Positions 15,302-24,195 of a stretch of DNA of 46,609 nucleotides are shown here, in pieces (position 1 is the stretch's first letter; each line of letters begins with the position of its first letter). Both the position numbers and the translations under genes were made by a program. The DNA comes from an uncultured Lachnospiraceae bacterium. Its GTDB lineage: Bacteria; Bacillota; Clostridia; Lachnospirales; Lachnospiraceae. The stretch covers positions 1 to 46,609 of the forward strand of contig CAKRWT010000020.1 of NCBI GenBank assembly GCA_934418125.1. The letters run 5' to 3'. Under the pieces are notes generated by a model, which worked only from the letters and a program-made list of their open reading frames with translations, made no database searches and was not told where the DNA came from.

Positions 15302-16405
15302 ATGAAAATTACATTACAGCATGTAACGAAAAAATTCCCGGGCCGGAACAGAAAAGAGGCAAAAGAGGTAGTTGCCGTAGATGATTTCGATTTTGAAATC
15401 CCGGACAGTAAGCTGGTAGGACTGCTGGGTCCTTCCGGCTGCGGCAAGAGTACAACTTTAAATCTGTTATGTGGACTGCTGGCACCCACCGAAGGAAAGA
15501 TTTATTTTGGGGAAGAAGACGTTACCAGTCTGCCGCCGGAACGCCGGGGCGTGGGCATGGTATTTCAGAATTATGCCTTATATCCGCACCTGACCGTGCA
15601 GAAGAATATTATGTTTCCCCTGGAGAATTTAAAGGGAAAGGACAAGCTTTCCAAACAGGAAATGCAGGACAAAGTACGGGAAGCTGCCAGACTGGTGCAG
15701 ATAGAAGAATTGCTGGAGCGAAAACCCAGTGAACTTTCCGGCGGACAGCAGCAGCGTGTAGCCATTGCCAGGGCACTGGTCAAGATGCCGAAGGTGCTAT
15801 TGTTGGACGAGCCTCTTTCCAATCTGGATGCCAGACTGCGTCTCCAGACCAGGGAGGAAATCCGGCGAATCCAGACTGAGACACAGATAACAACGGTTTT
15901 TGTAACCCATGACCAGGATGAGGCAATGAGCATTTCAGACAGTATCGTGGTAATGAAGGAAGGAAAGGTGCAGCAGATAGGGGCACCCCAGCAGGTATAT
16001 GACGACCCGGACAACCTGTTTGTGGCAAAATTTCTGGGAACACCGCCGATTAATGTATTTGCCGGAAAAGTGCAGCAGGGCATGCTGTATCTGGGAGACC
16101 AGAAGGTACTTCCGGTAAAGGGGGTATCCGACAGGGAAGTTATGGTGGGAATCCGTCCGGAAGGATTTCGGATAAAAGAGGATGGGGCAATGTGCTGTCC
16201 ACTAAGCCGCCTAGAAGTAATGGGAAGGGATTTCAGTGTTATCTGTACCCACGAAGCCAGCGAGAATCCTTTTGTGCGGGCAATCATCAGTCAGGAACAG
16301 CCGGTTAACACAGCACAGAAAGAACTCCGGTTTGCTTTAAAGCCAGGTAAGGTTTTCCTGTTTGAAAAGGAAACCGGACAGAGAATCCGCTATACGCAAG
16401 ACTAA
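15302..16405 (+). CDS. Sugar ABC transporter ATP-binding protein (MsmK/UgpC type)
   Basis: This 367-residue CUT1-type ATPase shows Walker A GPSGCGKST (43-51), Q-loop Q89, signature LSGGQQQR (145-152), Walker B VLLLDEP (165-171) and switch His H203 in VTHDQDEA. A C-terminal regulatory TOBE-like domain (about 245-360) follows, as in MalK/MsmK. AAGGAG precedes the ATG. Many Firmicutes share one MsmK among several transporters. Here the ATPase is encoded with its own two permeases and binding protein, so the set is complete. The substrate is an oligosaccharide or glycoside of unknown identity. Confidence 0.93.
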   Translation: MKITLQHVTKKFPGRNRKEAKEVVAVDDFDFEIPDSKLVGLLGPSGCGKSTTLNLLCGLLAPTEGKIYFGEEDVTSLPPERRGVGMVFQNYALYPHLTVQKNIMFPLENLKGKDKLSKQEMQDKVREAARLVQIEELLERKPSELSGGQQQRVAIARALVKMPKVLLLDEPLSNLDARLRLQTREEIRRIQTETQITTVFVTHDQDEAMSISDSIVVMKEGKVQQIGAPQQVYDDPDNLFVAKFLGTPPINVFAGKVQQGMLYLGDQKVLPVKGVSDREVMVGIRPEGFRIKEDGAMCCPLSRLEVMGRDFSVICTHEASENPFVRAIISQEQPVNTAQKELRFALKPGKVFLFEKETGQRIRYTQD

Positions 16406-16423
16406 AAGACGGGAGAGAATGTG

Positions 16424-17314
16424 ATGAAAAAGCAAAATCTGAAGGGATGGCTTTATCTGTTACCGGCATTTCTTTTTCTGGTTGTTTTTATGATATATCC
16501 CCTGATAGACGTATTTGTATATTCCTTTGAGGAAGGCTATAACTTTGCTTCCCAGTCCTACTATGATGTGGGACTTTATAATTATTCTTATGTGCTGCAT
16601 GATACCTATTTCCTGCAGGCACTGAAGAATACTTTTATTCTGGTAATTATTACAGTGCCCCTGTCTACGGCGTTTGCACTGTTCATTTCGGTGGCTTTAA
16701 GTTCCATCAAGCCCTTAAAAGATTTGTTTCAGACGATTTATTTCCTGCCTTATGTGACGAACACATTGGCAGTAGGACTGGTTTTTATGATTTTGTTCAA
16801 AAAGACACCTTATTCGGATGGTATGGTAAATCTGCTGCTGAACTGGTTTGGCCGTCCGTCTGTAGATTTTATGGACGGACCTTACTGGGCGAAAATGTTC
16901 GTGCTGTGTTTTTATACCATCTGGATTGTTATGCCTTTTAAGATTCTCATACTGACCAGTGCGCTGGCATCGGTCAGCCAGACCTATTACAATGCGGCGA
17001 GGGTGGATGGAACTTCAAAGTGGCGTATGTTCTGGAAGATTACGCTGCCCATGATTTCCCCCATGGTATTTTATCTGGTAATTACCGGATTTATCGGCGC
17101 GTTTAAGGCATACAGTGATTCGGTGGCTCTGTTTGGAACCGACCTGAATGCGGCAGGAATGAATACAATAGTAGGTTATGTTTACGATATGCTTTATGGA
17201 AACAGCGGCGGTTATCCATCCTATGCTGCAGCTGCAGCCATTATCCTGTTCGTGATAGTGCTTACCATTACCTGTATCAATTTGTTAGTCAGTAAGAAGC
17301 ATGTGAATTACTAA
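16424..17314 (+). CDS. Sugar ABC transporter permease (MalF/UgpA type)
   Basis: The 296-residue protein has six predicted membrane helices, beginning GWLYLLPAFLFLVVFMIYPL as in most CUT1 first permeases. The EAA-type coupling loop is YYNAARVDGTSKWRMFWKITLPMISP. Start choice: GTG at 16421 and ATG at 16424 are adjacent; the ATG has better spacing (eight bases) from GGGAGA. It lies 18 bases after the ATPase gene and 31 bases before the second permease gene. Confidence 0.93.
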   Translation: MKKQNLKGWLYLLPAFLFLVVFMIYPLIDVFVYSFEEGYNFASQSYYDVGLYNYSYVLHDTYFLQALKNTFILVIITVPLSTAFALFISVALSSIKPLKDLFQTIYFLPYVTNTLAVGLVFMILFKKTPYSDGMVNLLLNWFGRPSVDFMDGPYWAKMFVLCFYTIWIVMPFKILILTSALASVSQTYYNAARVDGTSKWRMFWKITLPMISPMVFYLVITGFIGAFKAYSDSVALFGTDLNAAGMNTIVGYVYDMLYGNSGGYPSYAAAAAIILFVIVLTITCINLLVSKKHVNY

Positions 17315-17345
17315 ATCGTATTTATCTTACAGAAAGGCAACCCAC

Positions 17346-18221
17346 ATGGAAACAGAAACGGATTATCGGAAAATACAAAAGCGTGACAAAACCGGAAAAA
17401 TAGCAGGAAAAACACTGGTGTATTTCCTGCTTGTGCTATGGGCAGTTATTGTTCTGTTCCCTTTTTACTGGATGGTACTGACCTCGGTAAAAAGCTACAG
17501 CTCCTACAATGCGGAATATATCCCGAAGTTTTATACCTTATCGCCTACATTGCAAAATTACCGGGAGGCTTTTACGGCAGTGCCCCTGGGGCGTTATCTT
17601 TTGAATACTCTGTTCTTTGCGGTGGTAACAACCGCCCTGATGTTGGTAGTTATTACTCTGGCGGCGTTTGCGTTTGCCAGACTGGAATTCAAGGGGAAGA
17701 ACCTGGCATTTACCTTTTTACTGTCCCTGATGATGATACCGAACGAATTAGTCGTTATCACGAATTTTACAACCATAACCAATCTGAATCTGCGCAATAC
17801 CTTTACGGGACTGATACTGCCTTCTGTGACAGCGGTTTTCTATATTTATCTGCTGCGGGAGAATTTTGCACAGGTGCCGGATGAGCTGTATTACGCAGCC
17901 AAAGTGGATGGTACTTCGGATTTGCGGTATCTGTATAAGGTAATGATACCGATTTGCAAGCCGACCCTGGTAACGGTTGGTATCCTTAAAATGATTGAGT
18001 GCTGGAATTCTTATGTGTGGCCAAGACTGATTACGGATGAAGAAAACTACTATCTGGTATCCAATGGGATTCAGGAAATCCGGGAGAATGGTTTTGGGCG
18101 GGAAAATGTACCGGCGATGATGGCAACGGTGGTTACGGTGTCCATACCATTGATTCTGCTGTTTTTATTCCTGCATAAGAAGATTATGGCAGGCGTGGCA
18201 AGAGGAGGCAGCAAGGGATGA
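17346..18221 (+). CDS. Sugar ABC transporter permease (MalG/UgpE type)
   Basis: The 291-residue protein has six predicted membrane helices, with the CUT1 second-permease marks LFPFYWMVLTSVKS near the N-terminus and the coupling loop YYAAKVDGTSDLRYLYKVMIPICKP. AAAGG precedes the ATG. Its last four bases overlap the start of the binding-protein gene (ATGA), showing translational coupling. Confidence 0.93.
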   Translation: METETDYRKIQKRDKTGKIAGKTLVYFLLVLWAVIVLFPFYWMVLTSVKSYSSYNAEYIPKFYTLSPTLQNYREAFTAVPLGRYLLNTLFFAVVTTALMLVVITLAAFAFARLEFKGKNLAFTFLLSLMMIPNELVVITNFTTITNLNLRNTFTGLILPSVTAVFYIYLLRENFAQVPDELYYAAKVDGTSDLRYLYKVMIPICKPTLVTVGILKMIECWNSYVWPRLITDEENYYLVSNGIQEIRENGFGRENVPAMMATVVTVSIPLILLFLFLHKKIMAGVARGGSKG

Positions 18222-19819
18222 GAAAAAATGTCAGAAGAAGGCTGTGTGTGTTCCTGCTTTCGGTATGCACCTTTGTGTTGACAGCATGCCATGGCTCCAA
18301 GGGGCTGCAGGACTTTGTGATGCCGCAGGAGTTTGATACCGGCAGGGAATATGAAATTACGTTCTGGGCCAAAAATGATACCAATATCAACCAGACCGGG
18401 ATTTATAAGAAGGCAATCGCAGATTTTGAAACCTTGTATCCCAATATTACGGTCAAGTTAAAGCTGTATACGGACTATGGACAGATATACAATGATGTGA
18501 TTACGAATATTTCCACAGGGACAACACCGAATGTGTGTATTACTTACCCGGACCATATTGCCACCTACCAGACCGGTGTCAATGCGGTGGTTCCTTTAGA
18601 GGGGCTTTTTGCAGATAGCCGTTATGGACTGGGCGGCAGCGAACTGCGGTATGAGGGACCCAAACAGGAAGAAATGATACCGGAGTTTTTGCAGGAGTGC
18701 TATTTTGCAGGACATTACTATGCCATTCCTTATATGCGTTCTACAGAAGTGTGTTATGTAAACAAAACCTATCTGGAGGCGATGGGTTATACCCTGCCGG
18801 AAACTTTGACCTGGGATTTTGTGTGGGAGGTATCGGAGGCAGCCTTACAGAAGGATAATAACGACAATTATGTGGTAAACGGACAGAAGGTAATGATTCC
18901 CTTTATCTATAAATCCACGGATAACATGATGATTACCATGTTAAAGCAGGAAAATGCAGGCTATTCCAATGAGGAAGGGCAGATAGAGCTTTTTAACGAT
19001 ACCACCAGTGAGATATTAAAGACGGTTGCAGCCCATGCGCAGACAGGGGCTTTCTCTACTTTCAAAATATCCGGTTATCCGGCGAACTTTTTTAATGCGG
19101 GACAGTGCATTTTTGCGGTGGATTCCACGGCGGGAGCCACCTGGATGGGAAGCCGGGCACCGCTGTCCGATATCAGTGAAGATGCTTTCGTGGATTTTGA
19201 AACAGAAGTGATGACAATTCCCCAGACAGACCCGGTGCATCCGAAAATGATATCACAGGGTCCCTCTGTCTGTATTTTCAATAAGACGGATTCCCAGGAG
19301 GTGCTGGCATCCTGGTTGTTTGCACAGTATTTGCTGACGGATGAGGTGCAGATGGCATACGCCGAAACGGAAGGATATGTGCCGGTCACGGCAAGGGCAC
19401 AGCAGACACCTGCTTATCAGGATTATCTGGCAAGAGGCGGCGAGGATGATACAGAACACTATGAGGTAAAGATAAAGGCAACCAGGCTGTTGCTGGAAAA
19501 CGAAGAAAATACCTTCGTCACACCGGTTTTCAATGGCTCTGCTTCCCTGCGTGACGGGGCAGGACAGTTAATTGAGAATGTAACCAAGTCTGTGCGCAGA
19601 AAACAGGTGGTAGATGACGCTTATCTTGAAAAGTTATATCAGGACATAACAACGCTGTACCGGCTGGGCGAATCCGGGGTAGCGGTAAGCGGGAAAAAAG
19701 ATTTGGGAAAACTGCCAACGGCTTCGGTGGTTCTTCTGATGGTGCTTGGCGTTACCTGGGTAATGATTCTAGCCTGCGTTGTCTGGAATTGGTGGAAAAT
19801 GAGAAAAAATGCACAATAG
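18218..19819 (+). CDS. Sugar-binding lipoprotein with an additional C-terminal membrane anchor
   Basis: The 533-residue extracellular solute-binding protein (family 1 type) has a signal peptide and lipobox LTAC, with the lipidated Cys at 24. The core has the usual start YEITFWAKNDTN and LYPNITVKLKLYTDYGQIYNDVITNISTGTTPNVCITY. The C-terminus is unusual. After the binding domain there is a hydrophobic helix (ASVVLLMVLGVTWVMILACVVW, about 503-524) and a basic tail WWKMRKNAQ. The protein would thus be held at both ends, by lipid and by a helix. The gene is last in the operon and overlaps the permease by four bases. A CACAAT/ATTGTG hairpin covers its stop codon. Confidence 0.9.
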   Translation: MRKNVRRRLCVFLLSVCTFVLTACHGSKGLQDFVMPQEFDTGREYEITFWAKNDTNINQTGIYKKAIADFETLYPNITVKLKLYTDYGQIYNDVITNISTGTTPNVCITYPDHIATYQTGVNAVVPLEGLFADSRYGLGGSELRYEGPKQEEMIPEFLQECYFAGHYYAIPYMRSTEVCYVNKTYLEAMGYTLPETLTWDFVWEVSEAALQKDNNDNYVVNGQKVMIPFIYKSTDNMMITMLKQENAGYSNEEGQIELFNDTTSEILKTVAAHAQTGAFSTFKISGYPANFFNAGQCIFAVDSTAGATWMGSRAPLSDISEDAFVDFETEVMTIPQTDPVHPKMISQGPSVCIFNKTDSQEVLASWLFAQYLLTDEVQMAYAETEGYVPVTARAQQTPAYQDYLARGGEDDTEHYEVKIKATRLLLENEENTFVTPVFNGSASLRDGAGQLIENVTKSVRRKQVVDDAYLEKLYQDITTLYRLGESGVAVSGKKDLGKLPTASVVLLMVLGVTWVMILACVVWNWWKMRKNAQ

Positions 19820-19821
19820 CA

Positions 19822-19849
19822 TTGTGTAATTGGAAAATTTATGTATAAT
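19822..19849 (+). promoter_or_regulatory. SigA promoter of the OB-fold lipoprotein gene
   Basis: TTGTGT (19822-19827) and a perfect TATAAT (19844-19849) have 16-base spacing, about 65 bases before the start codon. Confidence 0.6.
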
Positions 19850-19913
19850 ATAGTTCGACATTTAAATATTTTAAATAGCGTGAGATACTCACAGAAAAGG
19901 AATGGAGAAAGTT

Positions 19914-20666
19914 ATGAAAAAATCATTATCACTCGTATTGGTGCTTTCCATGATGCTGGCACTTGCCGGTTGTGGAAGCAGTACAGATGGCGCATCTGCG
20001 CAGGCAGATGAGAAGTCGGAAGGCGTTATGACTTATGAAGAGTTTGTAGCGGCAGATGTGGATTCAGAGGTTGTTATCGAGACGTATGTGCAGGCAAAGC
20101 AGTCCTGGTGGGATAATGCGGCAACTCTTTATACCCAGGATAAAGATGGTGCATACTTCGTATACAACATGGCATGCTCTGAGGAAGATTATGCAAAGTT
20201 AGAGCAGGGAACTAAGATTAAAGTTACCGGGTATAAGGCTGAGTGGGCTGGCGAAGTGGAAGTTATCGATGCCACTTTTGAAATTGAGGATGGCAGCTAT
20301 GTCGCACCAATCGAAGATGTAACTTCCTTACTGGGAAGCGATGAGTTAATCAACCACCAGAATGAGTATGTTGCTTTTAAGGGAATGACTGTAGAAGCAG
20401 CAGGACAGGATGCAGATGGCAATGATGTGGCATTCCTTTATAACTGGGATGGTTCCGGAGAGGACGGAAATGACCTGTATTTCAACGTTTCTTTAGATGG
20501 CAATACTTATACTTTTACGGTAGAATCCAATCTCTGCGATAACACAACCGATGTCTATAATGCGGTAAAGAACTTACAGATTGGCGATGTTATCGACATG
20601 GAAGGCTTCTTATACTGGTATGAGGGCGTAAACCCACACATTACTTCCGTAACAGCTGCAAAATAA
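19914..20666 (+). CDS. Lipoprotein with two OB-fold-like repeats
   Basis: This 250-residue lipoprotein has lipobox LAGC (Cys20). After a short acidic linker, two related beta-rich modules follow: about 45-120 (SEVVIETYVQAKQSWWDNAATLYTQDKDG...GTKIKVTGYKAEWAGEVEV) and about 145-248 (NEYVAFKGMTVEAAG...LQIGDVIDMEGFLYWYEGVNPHITSV). Each has the 'V.. .G.V.. ...L.. .D..G' flow of an OB fold. The start is at 19914, where GGAG lies six bases upstream; the ATG at 19902 has no spaced site. It is probably monocistronic or co-transcribed with the next gene, 87 bases away. Function is not known; binding of a surface glycan or small ligand is a guess. Confidence 0.75.
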   Translation: MKKSLSLVLVLSMMLALAGCGSSTDGASAQADEKSEGVMTYEEFVAADVDSEVVIETYVQAKQSWWDNAATLYTQDKDGAYFVYNMACSEEDYAKLEQGTKIKVTGYKAEWAGEVEVIDATFEIEDGSYVAPIEDVTSLLGSDELINHQNEYVAFKGMTVEAAGQDADGNDVAFLYNWDGSGEDGNDLYFNVSLDGNTYTFTVESNLCDNTTDVYNAVKNLQIGDVIDMEGFLYWYEGVNPHITSVTAAK

Positions 20667-20753
20667 AGCTGGTAGAAGGATAGTCACAAAATAGCTGTAT
20701 TGGAAATGAAAATATGTTAAAATAGGAATAGCAGAGGTAAGGAGGGAGCACTT

Positions 20754-21380
20754 ATGGACAATTATGTAATTACGATTGCAAGAGGCTTTGGCAGCGGTGG
20801 CAAGGAAATCGGTACCCGGCTGGCAAAGGAACTGGGAATCCCCTGTTACGAAAGACAGTTGCTGGATATGGCTTCGGAGTACAGCGGAATCAATAAAAGA
20901 CTGTTTGCTGAGGTGGATGAAAAGCTGCGGGGCAGTTATGCCATGAAACACTTGATGAAGATTCCTTACACGTATGTGGTGGAACCAAGTGATAAGGACT
21001 TTACTTCCGATATCAACCTGTTTAACATTCAGTCAGAAATCATTAAGGAACTTGCGAAGACAGAATCTTTCGTGGTAATCGGTAAGTGTGCAGATTATGT
21101 GCTGCGGGATATGCCGAATGTCATCAGTGTGTATGTAGAAGCACCCTATGAGGACTGTGTACAGACCGTCATGGACAGAATGCAGGTAACCGAGAGCCGT
21201 GCGAAAGAACTGGTACGTAAGACCGATAAATACCGTTCTGACTATTATAAATATTACACCAGAGGAATTGACTGGAAGAATCCTTGTAACTATGACATTA
21301 CCCTGAACAGCTCTAAGGTTGGCTGGGATAATTGTGTGAAGCTGATACAGGATTATGTGAAATTGAAATTAGGAAATTAG
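20754..21380 (+). CDS. Cytidylate-kinase-like (Cytidylate_kin2) P-loop protein
   Basis: This 208-residue cytoplasmic protein has an N-terminal P-loop, ITIARGFGSGGKEIG (6-20), typical of the cytidylate kinase-like family, and a later SRAKELVRKTDKYRSDYYKYYTRGIDWKNP, the expected lid-type Arg-rich segment. It probably transfers phosphate between nucleotides or to an unknown nucleoside-like substrate. It is not the housekeeping Cmk, which differs in motif and context. GGAGGG precedes the ATG. It is followed by a terminator. Confidence 0.85.
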   Translation: MDNYVITIARGFGSGGKEIGTRLAKELGIPCYERQLLDMASEYSGINKRLFAEVDEKLRGSYAMKHLMKIPYTYVVEPSDKDFTSDINLFNIQSEIIKELAKTESFVVIGKCADYVLRDMPNVISVYVEAPYEDCVQTVMDRMQVTESRAKELVRKTDKYRSDYYKYYTRGIDWKNPCNYDITLNSSKVGWDNCVKLIQDYVKLKLGN

Positions 21381-21383
21381 AGA

Positions 21384-21417
21384 GAAGCAGGGGCTTTGAT
21401 GCTCCTGCTTCCTTTGT
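21384..21417. terminator. Terminator between the cytidylate-kinase-like gene and the propeller lipoprotein gene
   Basis: GAAGCAGGGGC (21384-21394) pairs with GCTCCTGCTTC (21401-21411) with one wobble and a 6-nt loop; CTTTGTTG follows. It lies between two convergent genes, so it may serve both, though the T-tract is modest. Confidence 0.65.
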
Positions 21418-21456
21418 TGTATTAGGAAACAGGAGCAGACTTTTTAATGACGACTG

Positions 21457-22539
21457 CTAATAAATGGTCTCTTCATTGCAGATTTCGTTGTCTTTTACCT
21501 GGAATCGCCAGATGGAATGTCCCGGCAGTCTGTGTTCTGTCAGATAATAGGAATCTCCAAGTGCGGTGATGTAATAGGGCGTCCCACCACCGATAAAGTG
21601 GCTGTATACGTCTTCATAACTGCCGGTTTCCAGATTCTCTAAATCCTGGGTGCGAATCATGGTCGCGTAATCCTGGCTGCCTGTAATATCCGTGGAAATG
21701 GTCAGGTAATAGTAGTCCTGGATTTTCGTTAACTGAATCATACCTGCCAGTTCATCGGGAACCGGATAAGCTTTTTTTATAGTAAAGCTTTCCAAATCAG
21801 CACAAAGAATGGTATTATTAGGAATACCGGATACAAAATAAATTTCATCTCCGATAATGGTAAAGGAACGGACATAGGTTTCTTCCAGTCCATCCACCTT
21901 TCTGATTTCTGTCAGATACATGCGCGTATCCTCCGGATTGTGGCGCATCAGGTACATTTCCCCGTTCATGGAACTCCATACATAGAAGGTGTTATCTGCT
22001 TCCCGATAGACAATGTAATGGGGTCTGTTTCCGATTCCTTCAAAGGTCTGGGTGTGGTAGAAAATACCATCCTTTTTCTCGAAAACAAGAACCCGGTTAT
22101 TTTCCGTATCGTCTATCAGGTATACCAGTCCATCACTGACGATGGTGTGTCCCATATTGATGTCAGAGGTCATGACCTGCCATTGATTGAGCGGGTCTGT
22201 CAGATTATCGTGATAGATGACCTGGTTGTGGTAGCAGTCTACAATAAAATAAGTATCGTCTATCTGGGTAAAATAGGTTGGAACACTCAGATCCTCATAG
22301 GGATTTTGGGGAATTTCGTCCTCGGAAAGCGGGGTAAAATCCGCTGAGGTAAGGTCTAAAACCAGGTCGGAAGCCTTACCGGAGGGTGTTGTGGCTGTAT
22401 TCGTAATAACCTTGGTATCCGAAGCCGTATCGGAAGCTTCTGCAGCATCTGCGCCGGTGTCACTGCCACAGGCGGTAAACAGACAGAAAGACAAAAGAAG
22501 TCCGGAAAGCAAGGTTTTTTTATGGGATAATAAATGCAT
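21457..22539 (-). CDS. Secreted lipoprotein, beta-propeller-like
   Basis: The 360-residue protein has a signal peptide and lipobox FTAC (Cys24). A Ser/Thr/Ala/Asp-rich linker (26-55) is followed by a beta-rich body made of repeats of the type 'Y-F-hydrophobic-D ... V-L-V-F-E-K-K-D-G' (DDTYFIVDCYHNQVIY, DGLVYLIDDTENNRVLVF, DNTFYVWSSMNGEMYLM, GDEIYFVSGIPNNTILC). These have the look of propeller blades. The ATG follows AAAAGGA by seven bases. It is monocistronic and convergent with the cytidylate-kinase-like gene. The family is not recognised; cell-surface ligand binding is likely but unproven. Confidence 0.7.
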   Translation of the reverse strand: MHLLSHKKTLLSGLLLSFCLFTACGSDTGADAAEASDTASDTKVITNTATTPSGKASDLVLDLTSADFTPLSEDEIPQNPYEDLSVPTYFTQIDDTYFIVDCYHNQVIYHDNLTDPLNQWQVMTSDINMGHTIVSDGLVYLIDDTENNRVLVFEKKDGIFYHTQTFEGIGNRPHYIVYREADNTFYVWSSMNGEMYLMRHNPEDTRMYLTEIRKVDGLEETYVRSFTIIGDEIYFVSGIPNNTILCADLESFTIKKAYPVPDELAGMIQLTKIQDYYYLTISTDITGSQDYATMIRTQDLENLETGSYEDVYSHFIGGGTPYYITALGDSYYLTEHRLPGHSIWRFQVKDNEICNEETIY

Positions 22540-22659
22540 GATTCAATCCTTTTCCTGTTACAGCAGGGTACTTCCCGGCAGAAAATGGCTTTGCAGGGAA
22601 TCCTGACTGTTCTTTTTCCTGAAAATATTTTATACTAAATTATATTTTATCCTAAAATA

Positions 22660-23790
22660 ATGAATAAGAACAGAAAGAAATTACGAATGGAACAATTTAT
22701 GGAAGAAAAAAGACAATATCAGGCAACCTTTGGCATATTATCTGCCTTGGGTATTTTCATGATGGTAGCTGGACATGTGGGCTATAATATCGCAACTGTG
22801 GGAGATTTGTTCCCCTATTATTCTTTTCACGTAGCCCTGTTTATGTTTATATCGGGCTATTTCTACCGGGAAAAAGAGGAGGAGCATCCCCTGTTGTATC
22901 TGAAGAAGAAAGCAAAAAGGCTTCTGGTGCCTTATTTTATCTGGAATCTTATCTATGGGCTGCTGGCATGGGGACTGCGAACCTTTGGCGGATTTTCCCT
23001 GGGGGAAGGGATTTCCCTCAGAACCTTATTTCTGGAGCCGTTCTTAAATGGATACCAGTTTTTGTACAACTATGCTGCCTGGTTTGTGCCGGTGCTGTTT
23101 GTGGTAGAAGGTATGAATCTGGTGATGCGTCTTTTGTTAAAAAAGCTGCATCTGTGCTACGAATGGCTTATTCTGGCAGGAAGCCTGCTGGTGGGTATGC
23201 TGGTGGTCTGGCTTGCCATTGGCGGTCATGTGTGGGGACTCTATAAGACACCGGGCAGAATCCTGTTTCTGTACCCTTGCTTCCAGATGGGACAGTTCTA
23301 TTACCGGAAACTGGAGCAGAAGGACACCCTTGGAAACCTGCCTTATTTTGGAATCCTTCTGACCATACAGATGATATTGACTCTGTGCTGCAATGGGCTG
23401 GCATACAGTACGGTGTGGTGTACGGGATTTGCCAATGGACCGGTGATTCCCTATGTGACGGTGGTGACAGGAATTGCCTTCTGGCTGCGGGTGGCAAAGA
23501 TAATGACACCTGTGTTGGAAAAAAGCCGGGCGGTGCTCTATCTTGGAAAAAACACCTATGCAGTCATGCTGCATCATGTGATGGCATTTATGCTGGTAAA
23601 AGTGGCACTGGCGGTGGTGGCAGCCCATACTTCTTATCTGGCAGATTTTGACTGGGAACAATTCCGTGGTAATATTGATTATTTCTATCTGCTAAAAGGA
23701 GCAGAACCATTTAAAATGGTATATCTGGCAGCAGGCATTGTACTGCCGTTACTGTTACAGAAAGGTATTGACTGGTGTAAAAGGAGGTAG
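22660..23790 (+). CDS. Acyltransferase family 3 membrane protein
   Basis: This 376-residue protein has about ten membrane helices. The family signature near the N-terminus is FGILSALGIFMMVAGHVGY, with the catalytic-type His in AGH, followed by FHVALFMFISGYFYR. Such enzymes O-acetylate (or otherwise acylate) sugars of surface polysaccharide or peptidoglycan from the membrane. The start is uncertain. ATG 22660 lies only ~24 bases after a TATACT box and has no ribosome binding site, while in-frame ATGs at 22687 and 22699 are also poorly served. The next gene starts two bases after its stop, and a glycosyltransferase follows, which suggests joint work on a surface glycan. Confidence 0.85.
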   Translation: MNKNRKKLRMEQFMEEKRQYQATFGILSALGIFMMVAGHVGYNIATVGDLFPYYSFHVALFMFISGYFYREKEEEHPLLYLKKKAKRLLVPYFIWNLIYGLLAWGLRTFGGFSLGEGISLRTLFLEPFLNGYQFLYNYAAWFVPVLFVVEGMNLVMRLLLKKLHLCYEWLILAGSLLVGMLVVWLAIGGHVWGLYKTPGRILFLYPCFQMGQFYYRKLEQKDTLGNLPYFGILLTIQMILTLCCNGLAYSTVWCTGFANGPVIPYVTVVTGIAFWLRVAKIMTPVLEKSRAVLYLGKNTYAVMLHHVMAFMLVKVALAVVAAHTSYLADFDWEQFRGNIDYFYLLKGAEPFKMVYLAAGIVLPLLLQKGIDWCKRR

Positions 23791-23792
23791 GT

Positions 23793-24152
23793 ATGACAGA
23801 AGCAAATGTGTGGCTTGTGGGAATCGCCTTGCTGGGACTGCTGGCAATGGGCTTGTGGCTGATAAACCGGATATGTCGGCTGCATTTTCTGCGGGTGTAT
23901 AACTGGAATGGGAGCCGTTATTGTTATCTTGGAAGAAGCTGTATCCACAAAAGAAATGACACTTATGTCATTAAACTGCGGGAAAGGGTAGCAGATATAT
24001 CCTATACCACCGATTACCGGTTCCTGGCAGATAAGGCGTTTGTGAGGAAAAACCGGTATCGGAATCTCTATGTATATGCGGGGACAACGAGGGTGTGGAT
24101 GCCCATAGAAGAGCAGATGGAGCAAAATCTATATTACCGCTTTCCCTTTTAG
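23793..24152 (+). CDS. Small membrane-anchored protein, unknown
   Basis: The 119-residue protein has one N-terminal membrane segment (VWLVGIALLGLLAMGLWLI), a basic stretch and a soluble C-terminal part rich in Tyr and Arg (RERVADISYTTDYRFLADKAFVRKNRYRNLYVYAGTTRVW). I do not recognise it. AAAAGGAGG overlaps the end of the acyltransferase gene, so the two are coupled. It is plausibly an accessory factor of the acyltransferase or of the following glycosyltransferase. Confidence 0.7.
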   Translation: MTEANVWLVGIALLGLLAMGLWLINRICRLHFLRVYNWNGSRYCYLGRSCIHKRNDTYVIKLRERVADISYTTDYRFLADKAFVRKNRYRNLYVYAGTTRVWMPIEEQMEQNLYYRFPF

Positions 24153-24195
24153 GAAACTTTTGGTATGATGGAGTTTGATAAATGGAGACGGACGG

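Noticed and set aside
15571..16287. Open frame of 238 codons on the minus strand
   Set aside because: It is the antisense of the ABC ATPase gene, whose motifs are complete; composition is Ser/Arg-rich as in shadow frames.
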